Source of the DNA: an uncultured Prevotellaceae bacterium
Lineage (GTDB): Bacteria > Bacteroidota > Bacteroidia > Bacteroidales > Bacteroidaceae
DNA length: 46,512 bases
Direction of reading: 5' to 3'
NCBI GenBank assembly: GCA_902771155.1
Contig: CACXVS010000024.1
Coordinates: 1-46,512 of the forward strand
Shown in pieces: positions 1 through 7,482 of the stretch (position 1 is the first letter of the stretch; every line of letters starts with the position of its first letter). Below the pieces are notes generated by a model. That model ran no database searches, had not been told where the DNA came from, and was given only the letters and a program-made list of their open reading frames with translations. Both the position numbers and the translations under genes were made by a program.

Positions 1-2
1 CT

Positions 3-24
3 CTATATTTATATATAAATATAG
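3..24. repeat. 22-bp perfect AT-rich palindrome
   Basis: The 22 bases are their own reverse complement (half-site CTATATTTATA). A near copy lies at 1089-1110 and shares the exact core TTATATATAAATA, so the HU/smalltalk pair sits between two similar AT-rich elements. Function is unknown; a terminator, a protein-binding site or an element boundary are all possible. Confidence 0.6.
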
Positions 25-60
25 AAGTATTTTTAGGGTATGGGAATGGCTATAAGAGAA

Positions 61-84
61 CTGCAACACTGCAACAACTGCAAC
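61..84. repeat. Three CTGCAAC heptamers
   Basis: CTGCAAC occurs at 61-67, 69-75 and 78-84, with starts 8 and 9 bp apart. It lies between the AT-rich palindrome and the HU promoter. The 8-bp spacing resembles the CCTACAT pair at 20441 and 20449. An iteron or operator role is inference. Confidence 0.6.
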
Positions 85-165
85 GGTTTTGTGTCAACTG
101 AAAAAAAATCGAAGAAAAATGAAAAATTTCTGGCGAATTATTCGTGAACCGCAATCAGAAGGTAT

Positions 166-173
166 TACCTTTG
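166..173 (+). promoter_or_regulatory. Promoter -7 box for the HU gene
   Basis: TACCTTTG matches the Bacteroidetes consensus TAnnTTTG. A weak TTCG lies 21 bp upstream in place of TTTG. Transcription from here would give a leader of about 175 nt before the ATG at 356. The rest of 1-355 holds the palindrome, the heptamers and no convincing gene. Confidence 0.55.
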
Positions 174-355
174 CAGCGTCGAATTGAAGAAGCGGAGAGA
201 CGGGGCTTGAGGATGAGCATTGCGAATTTTAAATCTAGAAAATGCGCGCAAATAATGTAGCAATCTTATTTCCTTAACAGCGCCTTCAGGAAGCTGAACG
301 AGGCGACATAGAGAGTATTATTAAAATCATTAACAACAAAAAACTAAACTAGATT

Positions 356-928
356 ATGGCTATTAAAGTTATTGCACAGCGACGTGAAGTGAAATTGGGT
401 AAGAATCCTGGTAAGAAGTTCGTGATGCGTCCCGACCTCTACAGTCCCATCCAGGAGAAGAAGGTGTTCAGCGAGGCTGCTACTCATTCGGGCATCTCCG
501 TAGGAGTGATCAAGGCGGCTTGGGATGCCGCAGGCGAGGTGATTCGCACGTGGGCCACCGAGGGCCACTCGGTTCCTCTGCCCGGTCTGGGAACGATGCG
601 CTTCGGCGTGCGCTCGAAGGCGGTGGAGAAGCTGGAGGACGTGAAGACCAACCTGATCAGTGTGCGACGCATCGTGTTCACTCCCAACGTGGACGTGAAG
701 GACGAGCTGAAGAACACCTCGATCCAGATTACCTGCCTCGACGAGGAGGGCAACGTGCTGAAGCGCGTGACCTCGGGCGACAGCGGCGAGATTGAGGACA
801 ATGAGGGTGGCGACGACAACCAGAGTCAGGGCGGCTCTTCGACGGGCTCGGACACCGGAGGCGACCAGGGCGGCAACCAGGGAGGCGGAGGCACTGACCC
901 CGAGGAGGACGACCAGGGTAAGAACTAG
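356..928 (+). CDS. HU-family DNA-binding protein, long form
   Basis: 190 residues. Residues 1 to about 125 look like the Bacteroidetes HU-related family, which is longer than classical HU (about 90 residues): a basic start MAIKVIAQRREVKLGKNPGKK, a helical part, then a beta-arm-like stretch with PLPGLGTMRFGVRSK. Residues about 140-190 form a low-complexity tail rich in Gly, Asp, Gln and Ser that is probably disordered. Family members bind DNA without strong sequence preference. The gene is higher in GC than the DNA before it. A 38-codon smalltalk gene starts 15 nt after its stop; this pairing is common in Bacteroides and Prevotella, often beside VapE-type or amidase genes, none of which is visible here. 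The acidic glycine-rich tail is unusual for a nucleoid protein. Confidence 0.88.
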   Translation: MAIKVIAQRREVKLGKNPGKKFVMRPDLYSPIQEKKVFSEAATHSGISVGVIKAAWDAAGEVIRTWATEGHSVPLPGLGTMRFGVRSKAVEKLEDVKTNLISVRRIVFTPNVDVKDELKNTSIQITCLDEEGNVLKRVTSGDSGEIEDNEGGDDNQSQGGSSTGSDTGGDQGGNQGGGGTDPEEDDQGKN

Positions 929-943
929 CGTGGAGGAAGGTAA

Positions 944-1060
944 ATGAACAGGCAACGCATAGCCGAGATTGCAGTGAAGGTGATAGTAGCTGCTCTCACC
1001 GCCTTCCTGACGGCCATCACCACCACCAGTTGTATGGGGCACGGACCGGTGGTGCTCTAA
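944..1060 (+). CDS. Smalltalk microprotein
   Basis: 38 codons and a stop, beginning MNRQRIAEIAVKVIVAALTA. A basic start is followed by one hydrophobic segment (residues about 8-26) and then TTTSCMGHGPVVL. This matches the tiny smalltalk family of Bacteroidetes: about 35 residues, a single hydrophobic helix, an xTSCM-like end, encoded next to an HU-type gene. A purine-rich GGAGGAAGG lies 4-12 nt before the ATG and supports translation. The function of the family is unknown. It probably shares a transcript with the HU gene and ends at the terminator at 1129-1156. Confidence 0.8.
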   Translation: MNRQRIAEIAVKVIVAALTAFLTAITTTSCMGHGPVVL

Positions 1061-1088
1061 CCTCCAGGCGGGGCAGGCTGGTAATCCC

Positions 1089-1110
1089 CTATATCTTATA
1101 TATAAATAAG
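1089..1110. repeat. AT-rich near copy of the left-end palindrome
   Basis: Differs from the 3-24 palindrome by one inserted C and one missing T and shares the core TTATATATAAATA. It lies just after the smalltalk stop. AT-rich words can recur by chance, so the pairing is suggestive only. Confidence 0.45.
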
Positions 1111-1128
1111 GTGTGAAAAAAAAGAAAA

Positions 1129-1164
1129 CCCCGTCATCGGAATGTTGATGGCGGGGATTTTTTT
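1129..1164. terminator. Bidirectional intrinsic terminator
   Basis: CCCCGTCATC (1129-1138) pairs with GATGGCGGGG (1147-1156) with one G-T wobble and an 8-nt loop. A run of seven T follows on the plus strand, and an A-rich stretch lies before it. It therefore can end both the HU/smalltalk transcript and the minus-strand nusB operon, whose last gene stops at 1172. Confidence 0.85.
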
Positions 1165-1171
1165 GTTTGGT

Positions 1172-1603
1172 TTATTTCTCTTCTTCCTTCTTCTCCTCTT
1201 CGGGCTCGGGGTCCTTGAAGTCGGTGATGCCGGCCTTGACGAGGATGTTGTACCAGGTGATGAGCTTCTTGATGTGACTGTTCTGCACGCGGTCCTGATC
1301 CCACTCGGGGAGTACCTTGCTGAAATAGTCGCGCAGCTCCTTGCCCGATGCTTTCTTCTCGTTGATGCTGGCAGGCTTGCCGCCCTCCAGGTTCTTCATG
1401 TTCTCAAGGACGTCCATCAGGGGCACATCGTCGGTCTCGGTAAACATGGCGATGTCGCTCAACGAGGTGATGCGGTCGGTGGCGAAGGCGGGCATTCGCT
1501 TGTGGGTATCGTCGAGCGCCTCGACAATCAGGTTGTTGTTTCCTCTGGAAACGAGTTTGTAGAGTCCGGGCTTGCCGGAGATTGCTAAAATGGTCTGTTG
1601 CAT
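1172..1603 (-). CDS. DUF5606 domain protein
   Basis: 143 residues, matching in length and sequence the Bacteroidetes-specific DUF5606 family: the start ILAISGKPGLYKLVSRGNN reads like a small beta-barrel, the middle contains LPEWDQDRVQNSHIKKLITW, and the tail is Lys/Glu-rich. Biochemical role unknown. Its start lies inside the last 19 bases of coaE, so the two are probably translationally coupled. It is the last gene of the nusB operon and stops just before the shared terminator. The acidic-basic tail (PEEEKKEEEK) is probably disordered. Confidence 0.8.
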   Translation of the reverse strand: MQQTILAISGKPGLYKLVSRGNNNLIVEALDDTHKRMPAFATDRITSLSDIAMFTETDDVPLMDVLENMKNLEGGKPASINEKKASGKELRDYFSKVLPEWDQDRVQNSHIKKLITWYNILVKAGITDFKDPEPEEEKKEEEK

Positions 1604-2151
1604 TGTTCTATAATCTTATTTAATTGTTGTTCTATATCTGCTTTCCCGTCGTTGACGAGTTGGAAGTCGGCCCTCGCGGCGACCTCTTCCTGGGGCAGCT
1701 GGCGCCCCATCCATTCGAGTACTTTCCTGCGAGAGATGTGGTCGCGCTTCATCACCCTCTGGATGCGTACCTCCAACGGGGCGGTGACGACGATGACCCG
1801 ATCGACGAGCCTGAAGATGCCCGACTCGTACATGATGGCGCTCTCCATCCATTGCATGCCGCTCTCCTCGAAGTCGCGAAACACGGCGGGGTGCACGATG
1901 TCGTTGATGGCTTGCTGATTGTGGGCCGAGGCCAGCAGGAAGCGCGATACGGCTGCCTTGTTGAGCCGGCCTTCGCTGTCGTAGGTGTCGGGGCCCACGA
2001 GGCGGGTGAGCTGCTCGCGGATCTCTGGCGATGTGCGAATGAGCCGCTTGGCGGCGCTGTCGCAGTCGTAAACGTCGTAACCACGCTGTCGCAGATGCTG
2101 ACACACGTAGCTCTTCCCGCTGCCGATGCCTCCGGCTATCCCGACCTTCAT
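1585..2151 (-). CDS. coaE: Dephospho-CoA kinase
   Basis: 188 residues, the usual length. The enzyme phosphorylates the 3'-hydroxyl of the ribose of dephospho-CoA, the last step of CoA synthesis, in the cytosol. The Walker A loop GGIGSGKS lies at residues 7-14, followed by YDVYDCDSAAKRL, the family's substrate-side Asp region, and by HPAVF in the lid region. The frame stays open 33 codons further upstream, but the ATG at 2151 is chosen because it begins with the P-loop strand MKVGIAGG. That ATG overlaps the ybbR stop by one base (TGATG), typical of coupled translation. Confidence 0.95.
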   Translation of the reverse strand: MKVGIAGGIGSGKSYVCQHLRQRGYDVYDCDSAAKRLIRTSPEIREQLTRLVGPDTYDSEGRLNKAAVSRFLLASAHNQQAINDIVHPAVFRDFEESGMQWMESAIMYESGIFRLVDRVIVVTAPLEVRIQRVMKRDHISRRKVLEWMGRQLPQEEVAARADFQLVNDGKADIEQQLNKIIEQCNRPF

Positions 2152-3137
2152 CACTCCTCTGCTTGTGTCTCGATGAGGTAATCTACCAGAGTCGTCTCGA
2201 GTCGTGCCCTGGAGATGCCCGACGGCACATCCTTGAGGTAGATGCGGCACTTCTCCGACGGGTTCTGCTTGATCTCCTGATAGTCGGCTACGACGCGGAA
2301 GTCGGACGGGCGGAGGTTGCGATAGACGCTGACGCCGGTTACGAAACTGATGGCCACTTTGGCCGGGAAGGTTCTCAGAATCTTACCCTCGGGCATGTTG
2401 ATGCCCTGAATGGGCACACCCTCGATGCGCTCTTCGGTAAGGACGTCGGTGAGGAAACTGACCTTGATATGGTCGGGCACCATCTTGACGCCCTTGAGCT
2501 TGCTGAGGTGACAGTTCACCACCAGCGTATCGCGGAAGTTGGCGTAGTTGAGCGGCTCCGTATATACCATATTTATACTGTCGAGTTTCTCTTCAGAGGC
2601 ATAGACGGTCACGCTGTCGGGGGAATATTCCACGCGCGAGATGAAATAGAGCTCCTCGGGGATGACGCGGCCGTTCCACCTGACGGGCACCTGCTTCTTG
2701 GAGCCGTAGTTGTAGTAGAACTCCAGTTTCTCGGGCTTGATGCTGGTAATCTTCGAACTGCTCAGCAGCTGCTGATAGACCATCTTCTGAAGGTCTTGCG
2801 CCGACACCACTCCGGTGCCGTTGTTGCGGGTGTAGTTCTTGAAGTGGATCCTGACGTTCTTCAGGTAGTCGCCGTAGTGATAGGCAGCCAGCACGATGCC
2901 CTTGTCGCGAATGGTCATCTTCACCGTGTCGATCTCGTCGGAGGTGAGTACGGCGTTCTTGGGCACATCGACAATCGAAACGGGGATGGCAAACTCCTTC
3001 TCGTAGGTCTCGTTGAGTGTCAGCGACAGCCAGAAGATACCCGAGAGTGCCAGGAAGAACAGAAAAATCAGGAGTTCCCTGTTGATTCTGCTAAACAAGA
3101 AATTCCTGATAAACTGCCACAGTTTGCCTATACCCAT
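2151..3137 (-). CDS. YbbR-like domain protein
   Basis: 328 residues. One transmembrane segment near residues 20-40 (LLIFLFFLALSGIFWLSLTL) is followed by an exported part with repeats of the YbbR type, for example FAIPVSIVDVPKNAVLTSDE and RIEGVPIQGINMPEGKILRT. In Firmicutes YbbR-domain proteins (CdaR) modulate the diadenylate cyclase CdaA. Whether this one does so cannot be told, because no dacA-like gene is in view. It lies between yajC and coaE, a common Bacteroidales order. Confidence 0.85.
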   Translation of the reverse strand: MGIGKLWQFIRNFLFSRINRELLIFLFFLALSGIFWLSLTLNETYEKEFAIPVSIVDVPKNAVLTSDEIDTVKMTIRDKGIVLAAYHYGDYLKNVRIHFKNYTRNNGTGVVSAQDLQKMVYQQLLSSSKITSIKPEKLEFYYNYGSKKQVPVRWNGRVIPEELYFISRVEYSPDSVTVYASEEKLDSINMVYTEPLNYANFRDTLVVNCHLSKLKGVKMVPDHIKVSFLTDVLTEERIEGVPIQGINMPEGKILRTFPAKVAISFVTGVSVYRNLRPSDFRVVADYQEIKQNPSEKCRIYLKDVPSGISRARLETTLVDYLIETQAEE

Positions 3138-3149
3138 CGCCGTTGCTTC

Positions 3150-3470
3150 TTACTTCTGAGCTGGGGTGCTGGCCATATCCTTGAAGACAGAGGTCTTCTC
3201 GACGGTGACTACGACATCGCGGGCAATCTTGACATCGACCGTATTCCTAGTGAGGTCGATGCTCTTCACTGTTCCGTGGATGCCGCCTCCGGTCACTACC
3301 TCAGTGCCTTCGGTCAGCTCGTTCTGAAACTTCTGGATCTCTTTCTGCTTTTTCTGCTGAGGCTTGATCATGAAGAACCACATAATGGCGAAGATGGCCA
3401 CCATCATGATGATCATGCTCATGCCGCTGCCTCCTTGTGCTGCCTGGGCAGCTAATACAAAGTTTGTCAT
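3150..3470 (-). CDS. yajC: Preprotein translocase subunit YajC
   Basis: 106 residues, the usual size. Accessory membrane subunit that associates with SecDF and the Sec translocon. A short N-terminus is followed by one transmembrane helix (about 18-36, SMIIMMVAIFAIMWFFMI), the family hallmark IKPQQKKQKE, then a small beta-rich cytosolic domain with EGTEVVTGGGIHGTV. It lies 12 nt before ybbR and 17 nt after nusB, in the same operon. Confidence 0.95.
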   Translation of the reverse strand: MTNFVLAAQAAQGGSGMSMIIMMVAIFAIMWFFMIKPQQKKQKEIQKFQNELTEGTEVVTGGGIHGTVKSIDLTRNTVDVKIARDVVVTVEKTSVFKDMASTPAQK

Positions 3471-3487
3471 AATCTGTTATTTGTTTT

Positions 3488-4564
3488 TTATTTGTCTTCT
3501 TTCTCACCGGTAGGGGTGCCGCCTTTCTTGATGCGGGGCCTCATCTTCTTGGGCTTGCCGTCCTGAGTCAGCTGCTCCACGCGGATGGTCTTTTCTTTCC
3601 TCTCTTTCACGTCTTTGCCGTCTTTGCCCTCTTTGGGAGCCATATGCTTCAGAAGCCGCCCGGTCTTGATGAGATTGCGGGCAATGGCGTCGAGCATGCC
3701 GTTGATGTATCCTCCGCTCTTCTTGGTGGAGTAGAGCTTGGCTATATCCACATACTCGTTGATGGTGACGCTGATGGGGATGTTGGGGAAGGTCATAATC
3801 TCTGCAATCGCAATCTGCATGAGGATGACGTCCATATAAGCCAGACGGGAGAAGTCCCAGTTGCGCGAGGCTTCGCTCATATACGACTGGTACTGGTCGG
3901 CGTTGAGAATGGCGGAGCGGAACAGCTTGCGCGCGAATTCCTTCTCCTCGTCGCTGTCCCATTCGGGCAGCAGCTCTTCTTTGGCGCCGTTTTGCTCCTT
4001 GAAGCGCTTGATGGTCTTCAGCACAAAGGTGTCAACAATCTCCTTGTCGTCGTTCCAGTACAGGCTCTGGTCCTCCAGGATGGCATCCAGGTCGGCGTTC
4101 TCCATGATGAACGTCTTATACAGTTTCCGCCACAGTTCGCGGTCGGCGTCATAGCTGTCCTCCTCGCTGGCCATATAGGCCTGATAGACCTCCGACTGCT
4201 CTATGACCTCGAGGATCTGCCCCAGGAATACGGCCGAGTCTTCCCAGACAAACTTCTGTGTGCTCATAAACTCCTGAAGCGTCTTGTTCTCGCCCAACTG
4301 GATGGCGAAGCGGTTAAACACAAATTTTTGTGAAGGTTGCGGTGTACCCTCGCGCTTGGCACGAGCCTGGGCCACATCAAGCCTGCGGCCGGCCTCTTTC
4401 GTGATAGCCACGATAAGCGCCAGAAGATAGTTGTAAAGGTCATAGGCCTTTGACAGACTGAAGAAAAGCTCCTTCTCTGCCGCGTCGATGTTCTTGTTAC
4501 CGTTTTGATAGTAAGCGTAGGTTAACTGAACAATCTTAATTCTAATAATCTCTCTATTGATCAT
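3488..4564 (-). CDS. nusB: Transcription antitermination factor NusB, long form
   Basis: 358 residues, against about 140 in E. coli. NusB with NusE (S10) binds boxA RNA and supports antitermination during rRNA transcription. The NusB fold lies in the C-terminal half (about 205-305): FARKLFRSAILNADQ, LMQIAIAEIMTFPNIPISVT and NEYVDIAKLYSTKKSGGYIN, the last being the most conserved NusB stretch. The N-terminal extension of about 190 residues is helical, and residues 310-358 form a basic, Lys-rich tail. Long NusB proteins are usual in Bacteroidetes. It is the first gene of the nusB-yajC-ybbR-coaE-DUF5606 operon. Confidence 0.93.
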   Translation of the reverse strand: MINREIIRIKIVQLTYAYYQNGNKNIDAAEKELFFSLSKAYDLYNYLLALIVAITKEAGRRLDVAQARAKREGTPQPSQKFVFNRFAIQLGENKTLQEFMSTQKFVWEDSAVFLGQILEVIEQSEVYQAYMASEEDSYDADRELWRKLYKTFIMENADLDAILEDQSLYWNDDKEIVDTFVLKTIKRFKEQNGAKEELLPEWDSDEEKEFARKLFRSAILNADQYQSYMSEASRNWDFSRLAYMDVILMQIAIAEIMTFPNIPISVTINEYVDIAKLYSTKKSGGYINGMLDAIARNLIKTGRLLKHMAPKEGKDGKDVKERKEKTIRVEQLTQDGKPKKMRPRIKKGGTPTGEKEDK

Positions 4565-4629
4565 CTCACTTGATGCTTAAATTGTTTATTTCTAATTTTT
4601 TTCTAAATAGTTTGTCATTACTCAATGTG

Positions 4630-4637
4630 CAAAGGTA
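4630..4637 (-). promoter_or_regulatory. Promoter -7 box for the nusB operon
   Basis: On the minus strand this reads TACCTTTG, the Bacteroidetes -7 consensus. It gives a leader of about 60 nt before the nusB ATG at 4564. No clear TTTG -33 element was seen. Confidence 0.6.
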
Positions 4638-4731
4638 GGCATTTTTCTAGGATTCTGCAAGAAAAAGCAGGAAAAATACGTTAAAAATGAAAAAAAACTT
4701 ATCTCTCTTCACTCTTTTCACTTTTTTGTTG

Positions 4732-4739
4732 TACCTTTG
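4732..4739 (+). promoter_or_regulatory. Promoter -7 box for rplY
   Basis: TACCTTTG followed by CACC. It predicts a leader of about 85 nt before rplY, which includes the 10-bp palindrome GTTAATTAAC at 4797-4806. The -33 element is not obvious. Together with the box at 4630 it makes 4565-4827 a divergent promoter region. Confidence 0.6.
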
Positions 4740-4827
4740 CACCGCTTTTTCTCAAAGCACTACGATTTTTCGTGTGATGGCGAATTAAGCATAACAGTTA
4801 ATTAACTTAATTTAGAGTAACACAATT

Positions 4828-5433
4828 ATGAAAGAAATGAGCGTTAGTGGCCAGAAGCGTGCCACAACCGGCAAGAAAGCCGCCAAAGAACTCCGTAAGG
4901 AGGGTCTTGTTCCCTGTAACCTTTATGGTGAGAAGAAAAATGATAAGGGCCTTCCCGAGGCTGTGTCGTTTGCTATCCCCGCATCTCAGCTCCGCAAGGT
5001 TGTCTATTCTCCCGATGTCTATGTGGTGAATCTGACTATCGACGGCGAGGCCCACAAGGCTGTGATGAAGGAAATCCAGTTCCATCCCACAACGGATGCC
5101 GTGCTGCATATCGACTTCTTCGAGGTGAATGAGACCAAGCCCATCACTATCGGTATCCCCGTGAAGCTGACTGGTCATGCTCAGGGTGTGCGCGATGGTG
5201 GTCGCCTGAGCCAGGCTGTTCGCCAGCTGAATGTGACGGCTCCCTATAAGCAGATTCCTGAGGTGCTGGAGATCGACGTGACCGAACTGAAGCTGGGTAA
5301 GGCTATCAAGGTGGCCGAACTGAGCTTTGAGGGTCTTGAGATCGCTACTCCCTCCCAGGTCGTTGTATGCTCTGTGAAGGCTACACGTGCTTCTCGTTCT
5401 GCTGCTGCAGCAGGTGAAGACGCTGCCGAGTAA
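4828..5433 (+). CDS. rplY: Large-subunit ribosomal protein L25 (TL5/CTC type)
   Basis: 201 residues, the two-domain TL5/CTC form. It binds 5S rRNA in the central protuberance of the 50S subunit. The N-terminal domain (about 1-95) contains KELRKEGLVPCNLYG and the C-terminal beta domain (about 100-190) contains HIDFFEVNETKPITIGIPV. The tail is Ala-rich. It heads a plus-strand run of closely spaced genes and is followed 17 nt later by pth, a frequent pairing in bacteria. Confidence 0.95.
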   Translation: MKEMSVSGQKRATTGKKAAKELRKEGLVPCNLYGEKKNDKGLPEAVSFAIPASQLRKVVYSPDVYVVNLTIDGEAHKAVMKEIQFHPTTDAVLHIDFFEVNETKPITIGIPVKLTGHAQGVRDGGRLSQAVRQLNVTAPYKQIPEVLEIDVTELKLGKAIKVAELSFEGLEIATPSQVVVCSVKATRASRSAAAAGEDAAE

Positions 5434-5450
5434 ATCCTTAACGGTAGGGA

Positions 5451-6062
5451 ATGGACAAGTACTTGATTGTCGGATTGGGCAATGTCGGTGATGAATACGA
5501 ACTGACCCGCCACAATACAGGCTTTATGGTATTGGATGCCTTTGCTAAGGCGTCCAATATTCATTTTGAAGACCGCCGCTATGGCTTCGTGGCCGAAACG
5601 TCGCTCAAAGGCCGCAAGGTGTTCTTGCTCAAACCCTCTACGTTTATGAATCTTAGCGGCAATGCCGTGCGCTACTGGCTGAACAAGGAGAACATCGACC
5701 AGTCGCGCCTCCTGGTTATCAGCGACGATGTGGCGTTGCCTCTGGGGGCTTTCCGCCTGAAGGCAGGGGGCTCGAATGGAGGGCATAATGGTCTGGGGCA
5801 TATCCAACAGCTCATCGGACAGGATTATGCCCGTTTGCGAATGGGTATCGGAAACGATTTCCCGCGTGGGATGCAGGTGGACTGGGTGCTCGGGAAATAC
5901 GACGAGGAAGATCTGAAGGCACTACAGCCCAGTATCGACCTGGGTGTGGAGATCATCAAGAGTTTTGTATTGACAGGCATCGACTTCACGATGAACCAGT
6001 ATAACAAACTGGGCAGGGGGAGTCGGAAGAAAAAGAGTGAGGACGAAACTGAAACGGTATAA
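5451..6062 (+). CDS. pth: Peptidyl-tRNA hydrolase
   Basis: 203 residues, usual length. It hydrolyses the ester bond of peptidyl-tRNAs released from stalled ribosomes. Catalytic and binding motifs are intact: [10 protein letters not shown] near the start, TRHNTGF with the catalytic His, [18 protein letters not shown] with the catalytic Asp, and [10 protein letters not shown] with the tRNA-binding Asn. The C-terminus is Lys-rich. Its stop overlaps the next gene's ATG by one base (TAATG). Confidence 0.96.
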   Translation: MDKYLIVGLGNVGDEYELTRHNTGFMVLDAFAKASNIHFEDRRYGFVAETSLKGRKVFLLKPSTFMNLSGNAVRYWLNKENIDQSRLLVISDDVALPLGAFRLKAGGSNGGHNGLGHIQQLIGQDYARLRMGIGNDFPRGMQVDWVLGKYDEEDLKALQPSIDLGVEIIKSFVLTGIDFTMNQYNKLGRGSRKKKSEDETETV

Positions 6063-6445
6063 TGGAAGAGGTCGCAAGAATCGACAAGTGGCTGTGGGCA
6101 GCGCGTATCTTCAAGACACGTTCCATCGCTGTTGATGCGTGTAAGAACGGCCGCGTCACAATCAACGGTGTCAATGTGAAACCCTCGCATATGGTGAAGG
6201 TGGGAGAGACCGTCGCTGTGAGGAAACCGCCTGTGACCTACTCGTTCAAGATACTGAAGACCATCGAGCAGAGGGTAGGGGCGAAGCTGTTGCCCGAAAT
6301 CTATGAGAACGTGACGACGCCCGACCAGTATGAACTGCTGGAGATGAACCGCATTAGCGGTTTTGTGGACAGAGCCAGGGGAACCGGGCGCCCCACGAAG
6401 AAAGACCGCCGCGATATGGATGCCTTTTTTAGTGAAATAGAGTAA
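6062..6445 (+). CDS. S4-domain RNA-binding protein, Hsp15-like
   Basis: 127 residues. An S4 domain fills residues about 5-60 (RIDKWLWAARIFKTRSIAVD, then KNGRVTINGVNVKPSHMVKVG). The size and the basic tail (GRPTKKDRRDMD) match the HslR/Hsp15 family, which binds the large ribosomal subunit carrying stalled nascent chains. Its place directly after pth, another stalled-ribosome rescue gene, agrees with that role. Confidence 0.9.
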   Translation: MEEVARIDKWLWAARIFKTRSIAVDACKNGRVTINGVNVKPSHMVKVGETVAVRKPPVTYSFKILKTIEQRVGAKLLPEIYENVTTPDQYELLEMNRISGFVDRARGTGRPTKKDRRDMDAFFSEIE

Positions 6446-6450
6446 CGCGT

Positions 6451-7434
6451 ATGATAATCAATATTGTTTATATTGTTGTAGGTGTGGCCCTGGTGCTTTG
6501 GGGAGCCGACAGACTGACGGAAGGTGCTTCTTCGTTGGCTCGCGGTATGAATGTTCCGGAGATTATAATCGGCCTGACTATCGTGGCTGCAGGCACTTCT
6601 GCGCCTGAAATGTTCGTCAGTATTGTCTCTGCCCTGAAAGGTACATCGGATCTGGCCGTTGGTAATGTGCTGGGTTCGAATATTTTCAATACGATGCTGA
6701 TTGTGGGATGCTCGGCGGTGGTGGCCCCGATGGCCGTCGCACCCTCTACGGTGAAGAAGGATATCCCCTTTGCGGTCGTTGCGTCGCTACTGCTCTTCAT
6801 GCTCTGTTTCGACGATATGGACTCTCCTCACCTCTGGGGTAATGATATCAGCCGTTCGGATGGTATTATACTCCTTGTGGGTTTCCTCCTTTTCATGATC
6901 TACACTTTCAAGAGTGCCCGGAAACAGGGTCTGATGCCTACTGAGGAGGAGATGGAGGACAATAAGGAGCTGCCCAAGGATTATTCCAAGCTGTGGCGCA
7001 ACCTGTCGTTCATCGTGCTGGGACTTGCCTGTCTCATTATCGGTAGTAACCTCTTCGTTGACGCTGCCTCATATGTCGCCCATCGCTACGGGGTGCGCCA
7101 GAGTGTCGTCGGTCTGACGATTGTGGCTGGCGGTACCTCGCTGCCGGAACTGGCCACGAGTGTGGTGGCTGCGTATAAGGGCCGTTCGGCAATAGCCATC
7201 GGAAACGTGTTGGGTTCTAACGTCTTCAACATTTTGCTGATTCTTGGTACTACGGCCGTTATCCAGCCGTTGCGTATCATGGGTATCACCATCGTGGATC
7301 TGACGATGATGCTGGTGAGCGTGGGTATCGTGTGGCTCTTCGCTTATACCAAGTACTCCGTATCGCGCAGAGAAGGCTTCTTGCTCATTCTGGGATTCCT
7401 GGCCTATATGGCTTGGCTCTTATACCTATTGTAG
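6451..7434 (+). CDS. Calcium/sodium antiporter, YrbG family
   Basis: 327 residues with about ten membrane helices in two inverted halves, the Ca2+/cation antiporter fold. Both alpha repeats are clear: AAGTSAPEMFVS with GNVLGSNIFN in the first half, and GGTSLPELATS with GNVLGSNVFN in the second. The acidic residues of these repeats bind the cations. A cytosolic loop (about 150-180, RKQGLMPTEEEMEDNKELPK) separates the halves. It starts 5 nt after the S4 gene. Confidence 0.93.
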   Translation: MIINIVYIVVGVALVLWGADRLTEGASSLARGMNVPEIIIGLTIVAAGTSAPEMFVSIVSALKGTSDLAVGNVLGSNIFNTMLIVGCSAVVAPMAVAPSTVKKDIPFAVVASLLLFMLCFDDMDSPHLWGNDISRSDGIILLVGFLLFMIYTFKSARKQGLMPTEEEMEDNKELPKDYSKLWRNLSFIVLGLACLIIGSNLFVDAASYVAHRYGVRQSVVGLTIVAGGTSLPELATSVVAAYKGRSAIAIGNVLGSNVFNILLILGTTAVIQPLRIMGITIVDLTMMLVSVGIVWLFAYTKYSVSRREGFLLILGFLAYMAWLLYLL

Positions 7435-7443
7435 GATAAAACA

Positions 7444-7479
7444 CAGGGGTACTTGCTAAACCCCCTTTAACAAAACAAG
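7444..7479 (+). promoter_or_regulatory. preQ1-I riboswitch
   Basis: Stem P1 is AGGGG (7445-7449) with CCCCT (7462-7466). Loop bases CTTG (7452-7455) pair with CAAG (7476-7479), closing an H-type pseudoknot. The A-rich tail AACAAAACAAG is the same as in the known Thermoanaerobacter tengcongensis preQ1 aptamer, recalled from memory. The 3' strand of the pseudoknot ends 3 nt before the ATG at 7483, so ligand binding would hide the ribosome-binding region. It controls the yhhQ-queF pair, both queuosine-pathway genes. Confidence 0.92.
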
Positions 7480-7482
7480 AAA

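Noticed and set aside
344..1042. 232-codon minus-strand frame opposite the HU gene
   Set aside because: Low-complexity product (His, Leu, Val) caused by the GC-rich HU coding sequence; no start signal or family.
2163..3455. 430-codon open frame on the plus strand opposite ybbR and yajC
   Set aside because: It is antisense to two clearly recognisable genes; its product is rich in His, Asp and Val as expected of reverse-strand reading and shows no domain.
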